64,000 nt of DNA from JAVVHH01 sp965199665 (lineage in GTDB: Bacteria; Pseudomonadota; Alphaproteobacteria; Acetobacterales; Acetobacteraceae): the NCBI GenBank assembly GCA_965199665.1, contig CBDASO010000001.1, forward strand, positions 248,001 through 312,000, in the 5' to 3' direction. Position 1 is the first letter of the stretch. Each line of letters starts with the position of its first letter. Both the position numbers and the translations under genes were made by a program. A model generated the notes under the pieces. That model was given only the letters and a program-made list of their open reading frames with translations. It did no database searches and was not told the DNA's origin. Below, in pieces: positions 33,739 through 44,376 of the stretch.

Positions 33739-34470
33739 TCATGCCGTCGCCTCGACCGACCAGGTGGCGGACAGGATCAGCGGCGAGGCCTCCAGCTCGG
33801 CGACCGCCGCGTCCAACTCGGCCTCCGTCGCAGCCGTCGGTACCAGCACGGCTTCGAGCTCGATATGGTCCTCGTGGTCCGACGTCGCCTCGATCGCGCG
33901 GATGGGGTAGCTCGCCCGGTCCAGCACCACGTCGAGCAGGTCGCGCACGGCGGACACGTCCCGGGGTAGGCACACGGCGAGCACCTTGTATTTGGCTTCC
34001 GTGACGCCCTCGGTGAGCGGGCGGCGGTTGACCCAGTTGACCAAGGGCCGGAGCAGCGTGTTGCCGGCGAGCACGAAGCCGGCGAGCGTCGCCGCCTCCG
34101 CCGTCATGCCGCTGCCGGACAAGGCGCCGACGGCGGCGGAGGACCATAGGGTCGCGGCGGTGTTGAGGCCGCGGATGTTGGTGCCGTCCTTGAGGATGAC
34201 GCCGGCGCCGAGGAAGCCGATGCCGGAGACGACGTAGGACACGATGCGGGTGCCGCCATCGGCGCCGAACTGGCGGAAGCCGAGATCGGCGAAGGCGGCG
34301 GCGGCGACCGCCACCAGCACGTTGGTGCGCAACCCGGCCGAGCGCTGCCGCCACTGCCGCTCCAGCCCGATCGCGGTGGCGAGTACGAAGGAGGTGCCGT
34401 AGGCCAGCAGGGTGTGCGCGTAGGGGGTGCCGAGGGCGGCGGCGTGCCAGAACTCGGCGGGTCCGCTCAT
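33739..34470 (-). CDS. MgtC/SapB-family membrane protein
   Basis: A 243-residue protein starting at an ATG that overlaps the P450 stop (ATGA). Four or five hydrophobic helices fill residues 10-150 with the MgtC markers AIGLERQWRQRSAGLRTN, SGIGFLGAGVILKDG and IRGLNTAATLWSSAAVG. The C-terminal 80 residues form an ACT-like soluble domain (KYKVLAVCLPRDVSAV). MgtC-type proteins are linked to magnesium limitation and control of membrane ATP synthase or potassium levels rather than direct transport. Translational coupling to a cytochrome P450 is odd and unexplained. Confidence 0.87.
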   Translation of the reverse strand: MSGPAEFWHAAALGTPYAHTLLAYGTSFVLATAIGLERQWRQRSAGLRTNVLVAVAAAAFADLGFRQFGADGGTRIVSYVVSGIGFLGAGVILKDGTNIRGLNTAATLWSSAAVGALSGSGMTAEAATLAGFVLAGNTLLRPLVNWVNRRPLTEGVTEAKYKVLAVCLPRDVSAVRDLLDVVLDRASYPIRAIEATSDHEDHIELEAVLVPTAATEAELDAAVAELEASPLILSATWSVEATA

Positions 34471-35849
34471 GGGCGGGCGGTCAGGCGGAACGGGACGGGG
34501 CGGTCCGGCTGGGTGGTGATGACGGCGACCGGCAGCACCGGGGCGGTGTCTTCCACCACCAGGGCGAAACGACGGACCAGCATGGCCAGCACGATCACCG
34601 CTTCCGTCAAGGCGAACTGGGCGCCGACGCACACGCGGGGTCCGGCGCCGAAGGGGAGGTAGGCGAAGCGGTGCGCCAGCGCCGGGCTCCCCTCGAAGCG
34701 GGACGGGTCGAAGGCGGCTGGGTTGGGCCAGAAGCGTTCGTGGCGGTGCAGCACCCAGGGCGCGATCAGCACGATCGACCCGGCGGGGATCTCCGTGTCG
34801 TCGAAGCGATCGGCGGCGACGGCCTTGCGCACCAGGGTGAAGGCGGGCGGGAACAGCCGGAGCGTCTCCTCCACCACCGCCCGCGTGTAGGGCAGGGTCT
34901 TGAGGACGGGCTGGTCGGCCAGCGATGTTTCGTCGAGGCCGGCGACCTCGGCGGCGAGGCGGGCCTGCACGTCCGGGGCGTTGGCGAGAAGATAGCAGGC
35001 CCAGAACAGGGTCAGCGCGGTGGTCTCGTGGCCGGCCAGGATCAGGGTGGCCATCTGGTCGCGCAATTGCGGATGCGTGAAGCCGGCGCCGGTCTCGGGA
35101 TCGCGGGCCTGCCCCAGCAGGTCGAACAAGTCGCGCGCGGAACCGTCGGCCGGCGGGTCGGCGCGCGAGGCCATGATCTCGTCCATCAAACGGAGCCAGC
35201 GGCGGCGGAACAGACGCCGCGAGATGTCGCGCGGGGTCGGGATGCCGAGCGGAAGCAGCAGGTCGAGCAGGGTGGGGCGGCCGAGCCGATGGCCGTATTC
35301 GGTGATCAACCGCCGCAGCGCCGCGCCGTGGGCAGCGGAGGGGAGGGAGAACATCGAGCGGGCGGCGACGTCGAGCGTGAGGTCCTGCATGAGCGCGAGA
35401 ATGTCGACGCGGCCGGGCTGCACCGTGACGAGGGCGCGCTCGGCGGCGGAGACGACGTGCCGGGCCAGGAGCGGCATGACGCGGGGCGCGAGGGCGGGCG
35501 CGATCGTCTGGCGTTGGCGGCGCCAGATCTCGCCTTCGCTGAGCAGGAGGCCCTCGCCGGTAATGGGGTAGAGGACGCGGATGGTGGCGGGGGTGCGGCG
35601 GTAGTTGCGGGCATTGGCGACGAGAACGCGATGGATGCCGGCCTCGCCGTTGAGCAGGAAGCGGGGGCGTCCGAGCTCGGCCTGGATCACGGTTTCCTGC
35701 CGGTAGGCATCGCCGGGCCACATGGCGAGGGCGTTGGTGCGGGTGGCGCGAGCGATGTTCCAGACGCCGGCCCAGCCGGTCGGGCCGGGCGGGGGCGGCT
35801 CGAGGGTGGCGGGGGTGAACAGGGCGGGACCGTGACTCATCCGCTTCAT
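34467..35849 (-). CDS. Cytochrome P450
   Basis: A protein of about 460 residues from the ATG giving MKRMSHGPALF. In-frame ATGs at 35840, 35876 and an earlier start at 35954 are alternatives. All landmarks are present: the I-helix AGHETTALT near 275, the ExxR motif EETLR, the PERF-like NPAAFDPSRF and the haem loop FGAGPRVCVGAQFA with cysteine ligand. The N-terminal PPPPGPTG motif resembles CYP families with fatty-acid or terpenoid substrates. No membrane anchor is visible, so it is a soluble bacterial type needing separate redox partners, none of which is encoded nearby. Its stop is fused to the MgtC-like start. Confidence 0.89.
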   Translation of the reverse strand: MKRMSHGPALFTPATLEPPPPGPTGWAGVWNIARATRTNALAMWPGDAYRQETVIQAELGRPRFLLNGEAGIHRVLVANARNYRRTPATIRVLYPITGEGLLLSEGEIWRRQRQTIAPALAPRVMPLLARHVVSAAERALVTVQPGRVDILALMQDLTLDVAARSMFSLPSAAHGAALRRLITEYGHRLGRPTLLDLLLPLGIPTPRDISRRLFRRRWLRLMDEIMASRADPPADGSARDLFDLLGQARDPETGAGFTHPQLRDQMATLILAGHETTALTLFWACYLLANAPDVQARLAAEVAGLDETSLADQPVLKTLPYTRAVVEETLRLFPPAFTLVRKAVAADRFDDTEIPAGSIVLIAPWVLHRHERFWPNPAAFDPSRFEGSPALAHRFAYLPFGAGPRVCVGAQFALTEAVIVLAMLVRRFALVVEDTAPVLPVAVITTQPDRPVPFRLTARP

Positions 35850-36015
35850 CTCGCGCGGCGGGGGATCGCTGTCCATCCATGGCGCGTGCGTTCCGGGCGG
35901 GATCAGGTTGTAGGCCGCCGCAGTGTCGCACCCCTCGCGTATGCTAGATGACACTTGAAGTTCTTGACATACGGCGGAGAACTACCAAGAGTTGCCCGCG
36001 GCTGGAGAAACCGAG

Positions 36016-36225
36016 ATGCCAATGCTTGCGGGCGTTCGCATCCTCATTGCGGGCCATCCTGAGAAGGTTCAGCTCGTTGCCGACGTGCTCGGCTTGAGCT
36101 TCCCGGACCGGATCGATTGGCAGGAAGCTTCCACCGCGGATGGGGAACACGAGATCGAGGTCACTGGGACGTTCGTGCGTATCGTGACGATCGACGAGTC
36201 CCTGCAGGACGTCACGACGGAGTAG
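36016..36225 (+). CDS. Small protein of unknown function
   Basis: A 69-residue acidic protein, MPMLAGVRILIAGHPEKVQL..., starting at the ATG preceded by GGAG eight bases upstream. An in-frame TTG at 35992 would add eight residues. It has the look of a single alpha/beta unit (VRILIAGHPEKVQLVADVLG followed by an acidic sheet ending TIDESLQDVTTE). I recognise no family. A TTGACA at 35964-35969 could be a -35 for this gene, but no good -10 follows. It is divergent from the P450 gene. Confidence 0.5.
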   Translation: MPMLAGVRILIAGHPEKVQLVADVLGLSFPDRIDWQEASTADGEHEIEVTGTFVRIVTIDESLQDVTTE

Positions 36226-36315
36226 GTCGCGATTTTCGGGCCGTGCCGTCGGCGGAGGCATGAAAGCGCGTCCGGCAGGGGCGTGATCGCCGCCCCCATG
36301 CCGTCGCTGCGGCGC

Positions 36316-36654
36316 TCAGGCCGTTTGGCCGCCGTCGACGTTTAGAATGGCGCCGGTCACGTGACGGGCAGCAGGACTTGCGAGAAACGCCACGGCCGCC
36401 GCCACGTCCTCGAGCTCCCCATCGCGGCCGAGCGGAGTGAGGGCTCGCTGGAAGCCGGCATACTCCCCCTGAGCTGGGTTCACGTCCGTGTCGGTCGACC
36501 CGGGCTGGACGAGGTTCGCGGTGATGTCGCGCGGGCCAAGCCGGTTCGTGCAGGTCGTACAGGCCGGCATGTCGATCCTGGCCCGCGACGGAGCCAGTCG
36601 ATCCGAGTTGGAGACCATGACCGAGGTCGCGATGGCCGGATGGGACGCCCGCAC
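36316..36654 (-). pseudogene. Remnant of a short-chain dehydrogenase
   Basis: The last about 70 residues read as the C-terminus of a fabG-like SDR: LGPRDITANLVQPGSTDTDV, then LEDVAAAVAFLASPAARHVT and GAILNVDGGQTA. The preceding part keeps only a trace of the NSDRLA region, and the YxxxK catalytic segment is replaced by a short unrelated stretch (DMPACTTCTNR). The cofactor-binding N-terminal half is absent altogether. No start fits, so this is best taken as a 5'-deleted, frame-damaged relic between the small gene and hutF. Confidence 0.7.
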
Positions 36655-36714
36655 ACGGGGCGCTTGACCGATGCGTTGCCGGACGTCGAAAGCGCCAGCG
36701 GAAGGGTTCCGCAG

Positions 36715-38094
36715 TCAGGTGAGGCGGGCGAGGGTTTGGCGGTAGCGGGCCGTGATGCGGTCGTGGGCGTGGTGGCGGCCGGCGGTGACGACGGGGTGGC
36801 CGCCGACAAGGACGGTCGTGATGGCCCGGGGGCCGGCGGTGAAGAGGTAGGCGTCCAGGGTGCGGTCGCCGGCAATGGCGGCCAGGTCGGGGTGCGTGGC
36901 GTCGAGCAGGACGAGGTCGGCGCGGTGACCGGGGGCGAGGCGGCCGAGGCGGCGGCCGCAGGCTTGGGCGCCGGCGGCTGATGCGGCGTCGTACAGGGTG
37001 CGGCCGGTGGAGGCGCCGGCCGCCGCGGGCATGACGTTGCGGGCGCGGCGTCGGAGGCGCTGGGCGTATTCGAGTTGGCGAAGCTCCCCGGGGGCGGAGA
37101 TCTCGACGTTGGAGTCGGTGCCGACGCCCCAGTTTCCGCCGGCGTCGCGGAAGGTGGGGGCATCGATGATGCCGTCGCCGAGGTTGGCTTCCGTGATGGG
37201 GCATAGGCCGATCACGGCGCCGGTGCGGGCGATGGCGGCGAGTTCGGCCGGGTCGGCATGGGTGGCGTGGACGAGGCACCAGCGTTCGTTGACGTCGGCG
37301 TGCGAGAGGAGCCACTCGACCGGGCGCTGGCCGGACCAGGCGAGACAGTCTTCGACCTCTCGGGTTTGTTCGGCGACGTGGATATGGCGGGGGCCGTCGA
37401 CCGCGGGCAGGCGGGCGAGGTCGGCGGGGGCGACGGCGCGCAGCGAGTGCGGGGCGAGGCCGAGCACGGCGTCGTCGAGCGGGGCGATCGCGGCGCGGGC
37501 GCCCTCGAGCAGGCGGGCGAAGGCGTCGAGGTCGGTGACGAAGCGGGCTTGACCCGGCGTGGGCGGTCGGGCGCCGAAGCCGCCCTGGGCGTAATACACG
37601 GGGAGCAGGGTGAGGCCGATGCCGGTCTGGGCGGCGGCGGCGGCGATGCGTTCGGAGAGCTCGGCCGGGTTGTCGTACGGGCGGCCGGCGGGTGCGTGGT
37701 GGAGGTAATGGAACTCGGCGGCGGCGGTGAAGCCGGTTTCGAGCATCTGCATCATGGCAAAAGCGGCGATCGCCTCGACGTCGTCGGGGGTGAGGGTGTC
37801 GAGGAAGCGGTACATGACCTCCCGCCAGGTCCAGAAATCGTCGGGAGGCCCGACGTCCCCCGCGGCCGCAGCGGGCCCGCGGGTTTCGGCGAGCCCGGCC
37901 ATGGCGCGCTGAAACGTGTGGCTGTGGAGGTTGGGCAGGCCGGGCAGGGCGATGCCGGGGAGGCGCTCGCGGCCGGCGGAGGAGGCGGCTCGAGTGGCGG
38001 CGGTGATCGTACCGTTCTCGACGTCGAGGGCGACGTCGTTGGCCCAGCCGCCGGGGAGCAGGGCGGTATCGAGAAACAGGCGGCGTGTCGTCAT
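36715..38094 (-). CDS. hutF: Formimidoylglutamate deiminase
   Basis: A 459-residue amidohydrolase starting MTTRRLFLDTALLPGGWAND. Metal ligands are visible in LPNLHSHTFQRAMAG (about 53-67), in HIHVAEQTREVEDC and HATHADPAEL, and the final aspartate in GVGTDSNVEIS. The pair WTWREVMYRF and ETGFTAAAEFHYLHH is characteristic of HutF. It converts N-formimidoyl-glutamate to N-formyl-glutamate plus ammonia in the five-step histidine route of many Proteobacteria. It diverges from hutI over a 129-bp gap. The next enzyme, N-formylglutamate deformylase HutG, is not in the window. Confidence 0.92.
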   Translation of the reverse strand: MTTRRLFLDTALLPGGWANDVALDVENGTITAATRAASSAGRERLPGIALPGLPNLHSHTFQRAMAGLAETRGPAAAAGDVGPPDDFWTWREVMYRFLDTLTPDDVEAIAAFAMMQMLETGFTAAAEFHYLHHAPAGRPYDNPAELSERIAAAAAQTGIGLTLLPVYYAQGGFGARPPTPGQARFVTDLDAFARLLEGARAAIAPLDDAVLGLAPHSLRAVAPADLARLPAVDGPRHIHVAEQTREVEDCLAWSGQRPVEWLLSHADVNERWCLVHATHADPAELAAIARTGAVIGLCPITEANLGDGIIDAPTFRDAGGNWGVGTDSNVEISAPGELRQLEYAQRLRRRARNVMPAAAGASTGRTLYDAASAAGAQACGRRLGRLAPGHRADLVLLDATHPDLAAIAGDRTLDAYLFTAGPRAITTVLVGGHPVVTAGRHHAHDRITARYRQTLARLT

Positions 38095-38223
38095 GGGCGA
38101 AGCGGCCTTGCGGGGGCTGGCGGCGCGCGGGCCGCCCACCTGCGCTTGGGGCCACATGCGGCCCCGGTCAAGTCCGAGCGCGGGGGACGTGGACATGGGG
38201 GTGGGATCGTGCAGGCTGCGGCG

Positions 38224-39412
38224 ATGGTGGCGGACACGGTTTGGACGAATGCGCGGCTGTTGACGTTCGCCGGGGCGGGCGCGGCGCGCGAGGTCGGGGC
38301 GGTCGAGCGTGGCGCGGTGGCGGCGCGGGATGGGCGCATCGTGTTCGCCGGGTCGATGGCGGAGGCGCCGGCGGCGGAGCGGACGGTCGATTGCGCGGGG
38401 CGGTGGATCACGCCGGGCCTGGTCGACTGCCATACGCACCTGGTGTTCGGGGGCGACCGGGCCGGGGAGTTCGAGCAGCGGCTGGCGGGGGCGAGCTACG
38501 AGCAGGTCGCGGCGGCCGGCGGCGGAATCGTGTCCAGCGTGCGGGCGACCCGGGCGACGGACGAGGCCGGGCTGGTCGCGGCGGCGCTCGGACGGCTGGA
38601 CCGGTTGCTGGCGGAAGGGGTGACGACGGTCGAGGTGAAATCTGGCTACGGGCTCGATGCGGCGACGGAGCGGCGGATGCTGCGAGCGGCGCGGAGCTTG
38701 GCGGACGGGCGGCGCGTGTCGGTGGTGACGAGCTTCCTGGGCGCGCACGCGATGCCGCCGGAGGCGGCGAGCAAGGACGCGTACATCGGGACGGTGTGCG
38801 CGATGCTGCCGGGGCTGGCGGCGGACGGGTTGGTCGATGCGGTTGATGCGTTCTGCGAGGGGATCGCGTTCAGCCCGGCGCAGGTGGCGCGGGTATTCGC
38901 GGCGGCGCGGGCGCTGGGATTGCCGGTGAAGCTGCACGCGGACCAGTTGTCGAACGGGGGTGGGGCGACGCTGGCGGCGGAATGGGGCGCGCTGTCGGCG
39001 GACCACCTGGAGCACGTGGACGAGGCCGGGGCGGCGGCATTGGCGCGGGCGGGGACGGTGGCGGTGTTGCTGCCGGGCGCCTTCTACATGCTGCGCGAGA
39101 CGCAGGCGCCGGATGTGGGCGCCCTGCGGCGGCACGGGGTGCCGATCGCGCTGGCGACGGATTGCAACCCGGGCACCTCGCCGCTGACGTCGTTGCTGCT
39201 GGCGATGAACATGGGCGCGACGCTGTTCCGGCTGACGGTCGCGGAGTGCCTGGCCGGGGTGACGCGGGAAGCGGCGCGGGCACTCGGGCGGTTGGACGAG
39301 ATCGGGACATTGGAGGCGGGGAAATGGTGCGACCTGGCGATCTGGGACGTCGAACGGCCGGCGGAGCTGGTGTATCGGCTGGGGTTCAATCCGTTGTGGC
39401 GGCGGGTTTGGC

Positions 39413-39432
<20 letters not shown>
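38224..39432 (+). CDS. hutI: Imidazolonepropionase
   Basis: A 402-residue metal-dependent amidohydrolase starting MVADTVWTNARLLTF. The zinc site motif is GLVDCHTHLVFGGDRAGEF (about 75-93), followed by VEVKSGYGLD, KLHADQLSNGGG and the catalytic aspartate in LATDCNPGTSPLTS, all typical of HutI. It hydrolyses 4-imidazolone-5-propanoate to N-formimidoyl-glutamate. The frame is open far upstream inside the hutF antisense, so the ATG at 38224 is chosen for its fit to HutI N-termini. It overlaps hutU by 20 bp. No HutC-type operator (TGTATATACA) was seen in the promoter gap. Confidence 0.93.
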
Positions 39433-41073
<1,641 letters not shown>

Positions 41074-41077
<4 letters not shown>

Positions 41078-42081
41078 GCAAGCCGATCTACGTCACGTTC
41101 CTGAATGGGCCCGACATCGCGGAGTTGGACCTGCAGAACGGGGAGATCCTGGACGCGATCGAGACGAGCCTGGCGGCGCAGGGGCGGGGCGAGGCGGTGA
41201 TCGAGCCGCGGATGCACCTCAAGCCGAACCCGGAGGTGCATGGGCATTTCAACGTCTTGCGCGGCTCGCTGGGGGGAGAGATCGGGCTGGCCGGCGTCAA
41301 GGTGGTCAGCGATTTCGTCTATAACTACGAAAAGGGGCTGCCGTCCGAGATGGCGGTGCTGAACCTGTTCGACCCGGCGACGGGGATGCCCAAGGCGATT
41401 CTGGATGCGAGCCACATCACCGACATGCGCACGGGCGCGATGACGGCGATCGGCGCGAAGTATCTGGGGCGCAAGAACAGCAAGGTGCTCGGGCACATCG
41501 GCGCGCGCGGCACGGCGTATTGGAACGTGCGCTTGTTGGATCACCTGTTCGACTTCGACGAGATCCGGGTGCACTCGCGCCGCAAGGAAAGCCAAGACGC
41601 GTTCGCGGCACGGCTATCCGCTGATCTCGGCAAGCCCGTGGTCGCGATGGACGACTGGCGGAGCACGGTGGAGGGGGCGGACATTGTGGTGGAGGCGTCG
41701 CGGCTGGTCGAGCCGACGCCGCTGCTCAAGACCGAATGGATCAAGCCGGGGGCGCTGGTGATGCCCTACGGGACGATGAGCGCGGTGGAGCTCAACCTGA
41801 CCGACATGATGAGCAAGCTGGTGGTGGACGATTGGGGGCAGGTGGGCGCTGGGCCGTTCGGGGCGCTGCGGGCGCACGTGAATGCCGGCAAGCTGACGCG
41901 GGCGACGCTGCACGCGGAGATGGGTCAGATCGTGGCGGGCAAGCGGCCGGGGCGGGAGAACGAGACGGAGACGATCCTGTTCTGGCATCGCGGGCTGTCC
42001 TTGTCGGACATCGCGCTGGGATTCGCGATGATCCAAAAGGGCGAGCGGCTCGGGATCGGGCAGCGGCTGCGCTTCGCGTAG
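41074..42081 (+). CDS. Ornithine cyclodeaminase/mu-crystallin family protein in the hut operon
   Basis: A 335-residue protein whose ATG overlaps the hutU stop (ATGA). It shows the family's N-terminal half with HLKPNPEVHGHFNVLRGSLG and GVKVVSDFVYNYEKGLPSE. The NAD(P)-binding loop is diverged, HIGARGTAYWNVRLLDHL rather than the usual GxGxQA, and is followed by EIRVHSRRKESQDAFA. Known relatives deaminate ornithine to proline or reduce imino acids such as alanine precursors. Location at the end of hutIU suggests a step on glutamate-family or histidine-derived compounds, but the altered loop leaves the reaction open. Its TAG stop lies inside a dispersed palindromic repeat. Confidence 0.8.
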
Positions 42082-42160
42082 AGCACTTCCCAAGCGAAAA
42101 GGATCGGGAGAGCAACTTCATCCAACCGAACCGACTCAGTTCGATCCGGTGTTGCTCTAG
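42079..42160. repeat. Dispersed palindromic element, copy 1
   Basis: An 82-bp element beginning TAGAGCACTTCCCAAGCG and ending GTTGCTCTAG. The second half forms a hairpin: AGAGCAAC pairs with GTTGCTCT and, inside, CGAAC with GTTCG. The first TAG is also the stop codon of the cyclodeaminase-like gene. A related copy lies at 50141-50246. Confidence 0.8.
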
Positions 42161-42219
42161 GACACCGGGCCGCTGTCGGTTTAAGGTTGAGTGGACGCCA
42201 TTCCGTTCGGGAGTTTTCC

Positions 42220-42405
42220 ATGACCAAGTCCCGCACCATGCGGTTGCCGGCCGCCCTGCTGCTCCTCGTTGCGGCCTCGGGATTGAGTGGCTGCGGAGTC
42301 GTCGCGCTGCCGTTCCGCGCGACGAGCGCCGTGGTCAAAGTCGTGCCGGTCGCCGGAGACGTCGTGGCCGCGCCGCTGGACGGCACGGCCGACGTCATCG
42401 ACTGA
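42220..42405 (+). CDS. Small lipoprotein (DUF6726-like)
   Basis: A 61-residue protein. The signal MTKSRTMRLPAALLLLVAAS ends in the lipobox LSGC, so cysteine 25 should be lipidated. The mature part, CGVVALPFRATSAVVKVVP followed by VAGDVVAAPLDGTADVID, is short and looks like the DUF6726 small lipoproteins known from high-GC alphaproteobacteria. GGGAG lies 6-10 bases before the ATG. No function is known. It sits between a repeat element and the convergent upp gene. Confidence 0.75.
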   Translation: MTKSRTMRLPAALLLLVAASGLSGCGVVALPFRATSAVVKVVPVAGDVVAAPLDGTADVID

Positions 42406-42410
42406 CGGCG

Positions 42411-43043
42411 CTACTTGGTGCCGTAGAGACGGTCGCCGGCATCGCCGAGGCCGGGCCGGATGTAGCCGTGGTCGTCGAGCCCACGGTCGACCGCGGCGGT
42501 GAAAACCGGGATGTCCGGGTGTTCGGCGGCGAGGACGGCGAGACCTTCCGGGGCGGCGAGCAGGCAGACGAAGCGGATCTGGGCCACGCCGGCTTCGCGC
42601 AGGCGTCCGAGGGCGGCGGCAGCGGAGTGACCGGTCGCCAGCATCGGGTCGACCACGACGCAGAGCCGATCCGCCACGTCGTCCGGTAGCTTGAGATAGT
42701 ATTCGACCGGAACCAGGGTGGCCGGGTCGCGGTAGAGGCCGATATGGCCGACTCGGGCGGAGGGTACGAGGTCGAGCATGCCGTCCAGGATGCCGTTGCC
42801 GGCGCGCAGGATGGAGACGAAACACAACTTCTTGCCGGACAGCGAGGGCGCGTCCATCCGCTCGAGCGGGGTGTCGATGGCGACGGTCTCGAGCGGCAGG
42901 TCACGGGTGACCTCGTAGGCGAGCAGGAGGCTGAGCTCGCGCGTGATCTGCCGGAAGGTGGAGGTCGGGGTCTCGCTGCGGCGGAGCTGGGTGAGTTTAT
43001 GCTGGACGAGCGGATGGTCGAGAACGGTCACGCGCTCAAGCAT
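42411..43043 (-). CDS. upp: Uracil phosphoribosyltransferase
   Basis: A 210-residue protein starting MLERVTVLDHPLVQHKLTQL, standard for Upp. The PRPP loop is VVVDPMLATGHSAAAAL (about 129-145) and the uracil-binding end is GYIRPGLGDAGDRLYGTK. It makes UMP from uracil and PRPP. It overlaps by 8 bp the upstream GTP cyclohydrolase II-like gene. That pairing is known from the URC uracil-degradation clusters, where a ribosylated uracil derivative is the intermediate, so this copy may serve catabolism rather than simple salvage. Confidence 0.95.
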   Translation of the reverse strand: MLERVTVLDHPLVQHKLTQLRRSETPTSTFRQITRELSLLLAYEVTRDLPLETVAIDTPLERMDAPSLSGKKLCFVSILRAGNGILDGMLDLVPSARVGHIGLYRDPATLVPVEYYLKLPDDVADRLCVVVDPMLATGHSAAAALGRLREAGVAQIRFVCLLAAPEGLAVLAAEHPDIPVFTAAVDRGLDDHGYIRPGLGDAGDRLYGTK

Positions 43044-44313
43044 CGAGGCTGCGGCCCTTGGTCTCGCGCAGCTCGGCCGCATCGGGCACGACGGGGGTGA
43101 AGTAGCCGGCGGCCTTCTTGGCGTCCATTTCGACGCTGGCCTCCGGCGGGATCAGCTCGTCCGGGAGCGGCACGCGCTCGACGACTTCTATGCCGCTGGC
43201 GACGATCGGGGCGTATTTCAGGTTGCTCATGGAGACGAGCTTGTCGATGCGGGTGATGCCGAGCCAATGCAGCACATCCGGCATCAGTTCCTGGAAGCGC
43301 ATGTCGGTGACGCCGGCGACGCACTCGGTCCGCTCGAAGTAGCTTTCGGCGCGGTCGCCGCCTTCCTGTCGCTTGCGCGCGTTGTAGACCAGGAACTTGG
43401 TGACTTCGCCGAGGGCGCGGCCCTCCTTGCGGAAATAGGCGACGACGCCGACGCCGCCCCCCTGCGCCGTCTCAATGCAGACCTCGATGCCGTGCGTCAG
43501 GTAGGGACGACAGGTGCAGATGTCGGAGCCGAACACGTCGGAGCCGTTGCACTCGTCGTGGATGCGGCAGGCGATGCGCGTCTCGGGGCGGCCGAGCTTG
43601 GCCGGGTCGCCGAAAAGGTAAACGGTGGCGCCGCCGATCGGGGGCAGGAATACGTCGAGGTCGGGGCGGGTGACCAACTCGGGGAACATGCCGCCAGTAT
43701 GTTCGAACAGAGCGCGGCGGAGCTCGGCCTGGCCGACACCGAAGCGGCGGGCCACGCCGGGCAGATGCCAGACCGGCTCGATGGCGACCTTGGTGACGCG
43801 GACGTCGCCGCGTTCGGTCAGCACGTCGCCATCCGGCACGAGGCGGCCGGCGCGCATGGCGTCGTGCAGCTCCGGCATGTTGATGTGCGCCTTGGTGATG
43901 GAGATGCTGGGCCGGATGTCGATGCCGGCGGCGAGCTCCTCGGCAAAGGTGTCGGCGACGAGGTGCCCCCACGGGTCCATCGACACGATGGCGCCGTTCT
44001 CGGCCCATTGCGGGAAGGGGCCGATGGCCACGGCGGGTGCGGTGTTGGTCAAGTCCGGACGGTGCGCAGCCGCGAGTTGCCCGGAGGCGACGGCCAGCGC
44101 GCGATACACCGAGTAGGCCCCGGCATGGGCGCCGATGGCGTTGCGCTCGGCCGCGTCCGTCAGCGTCGCAATTACCGGGCCGCGCGCCCGGCCGCTCCCC
44201 GCGCCCCAGACGACCGGCCGCCGCACCACGGCATTGCGCGGGTGCGAGGTGAGGACGATGGAGCGCTTGGGCGCCGGGTCGTTGGAGCGGGCAGGGGCTG
44301 CAGTCAGATCCAT
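43036..44313 (-). CDS. URC1-type GTP cyclohydrolase II homologue (uracil catabolism)
   Basis: A 425-residue protein, about twice the length of RibA. The GTP cyclohydrolase II core lies at about 240-360: RIHDECNGSDVFGSDICTC supplies the three zinc cysteines and AYFRKEGRALGE the catalytic arginine region. The long N-terminal half and the C-terminal block with SNLKYAPI and PDELIPPEASVEMDAKKAA are those of Urc1-like enzymes acting in the URC uracil-degradation pathway, not of riboflavin-forming RibA. It is coupled to upp. The third usual member, URC4/DUF1688, is not visible in the window. The exact substrate is presumably a uracil nucleoside or nucleotide derivative. Confidence 0.85.
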   Translation of the reverse strand: MDLTAAPARSNDPAPKRSIVLTSHPRNAVVRRPVVWGAGSGRARGPVIATLTDAAERNAIGAHAGAYSVYRALAVASGQLAAAHRPDLTNTAPAVAIGPFPQWAENGAIVSMDPWGHLVADTFAEELAAGIDIRPSISITKAHINMPELHDAMRAGRLVPDGDVLTERGDVRVTKVAIEPVWHLPGVARRFGVGQAELRRALFEHTGGMFPELVTRPDLDVFLPPIGGATVYLFGDPAKLGRPETRIACRIHDECNGSDVFGSDICTCRPYLTHGIEVCIETAQGGGVGVVAYFRKEGRALGEVTKFLVYNARKRQEGGDRAESYFERTECVAGVTDMRFQELMPDVLHWLGITRIDKLVSMSNLKYAPIVASGIEVVERVPLPDELIPPEASVEMDAKKAAGYFTPVVPDAAELRETKGRSLDA

Positions 44314-44376
44314 GAATGGGAGGCTAGGGACCTCGGCAGTCTACCGTCAAATCCCTTGCCGAAATCCTAACGGGGC

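Noticed and set aside
38095..38223. HutC operator between hutF and hutI
   Set aside because: No TGTATATACA-like palindrome is visible in the 129-bp divergent gap.
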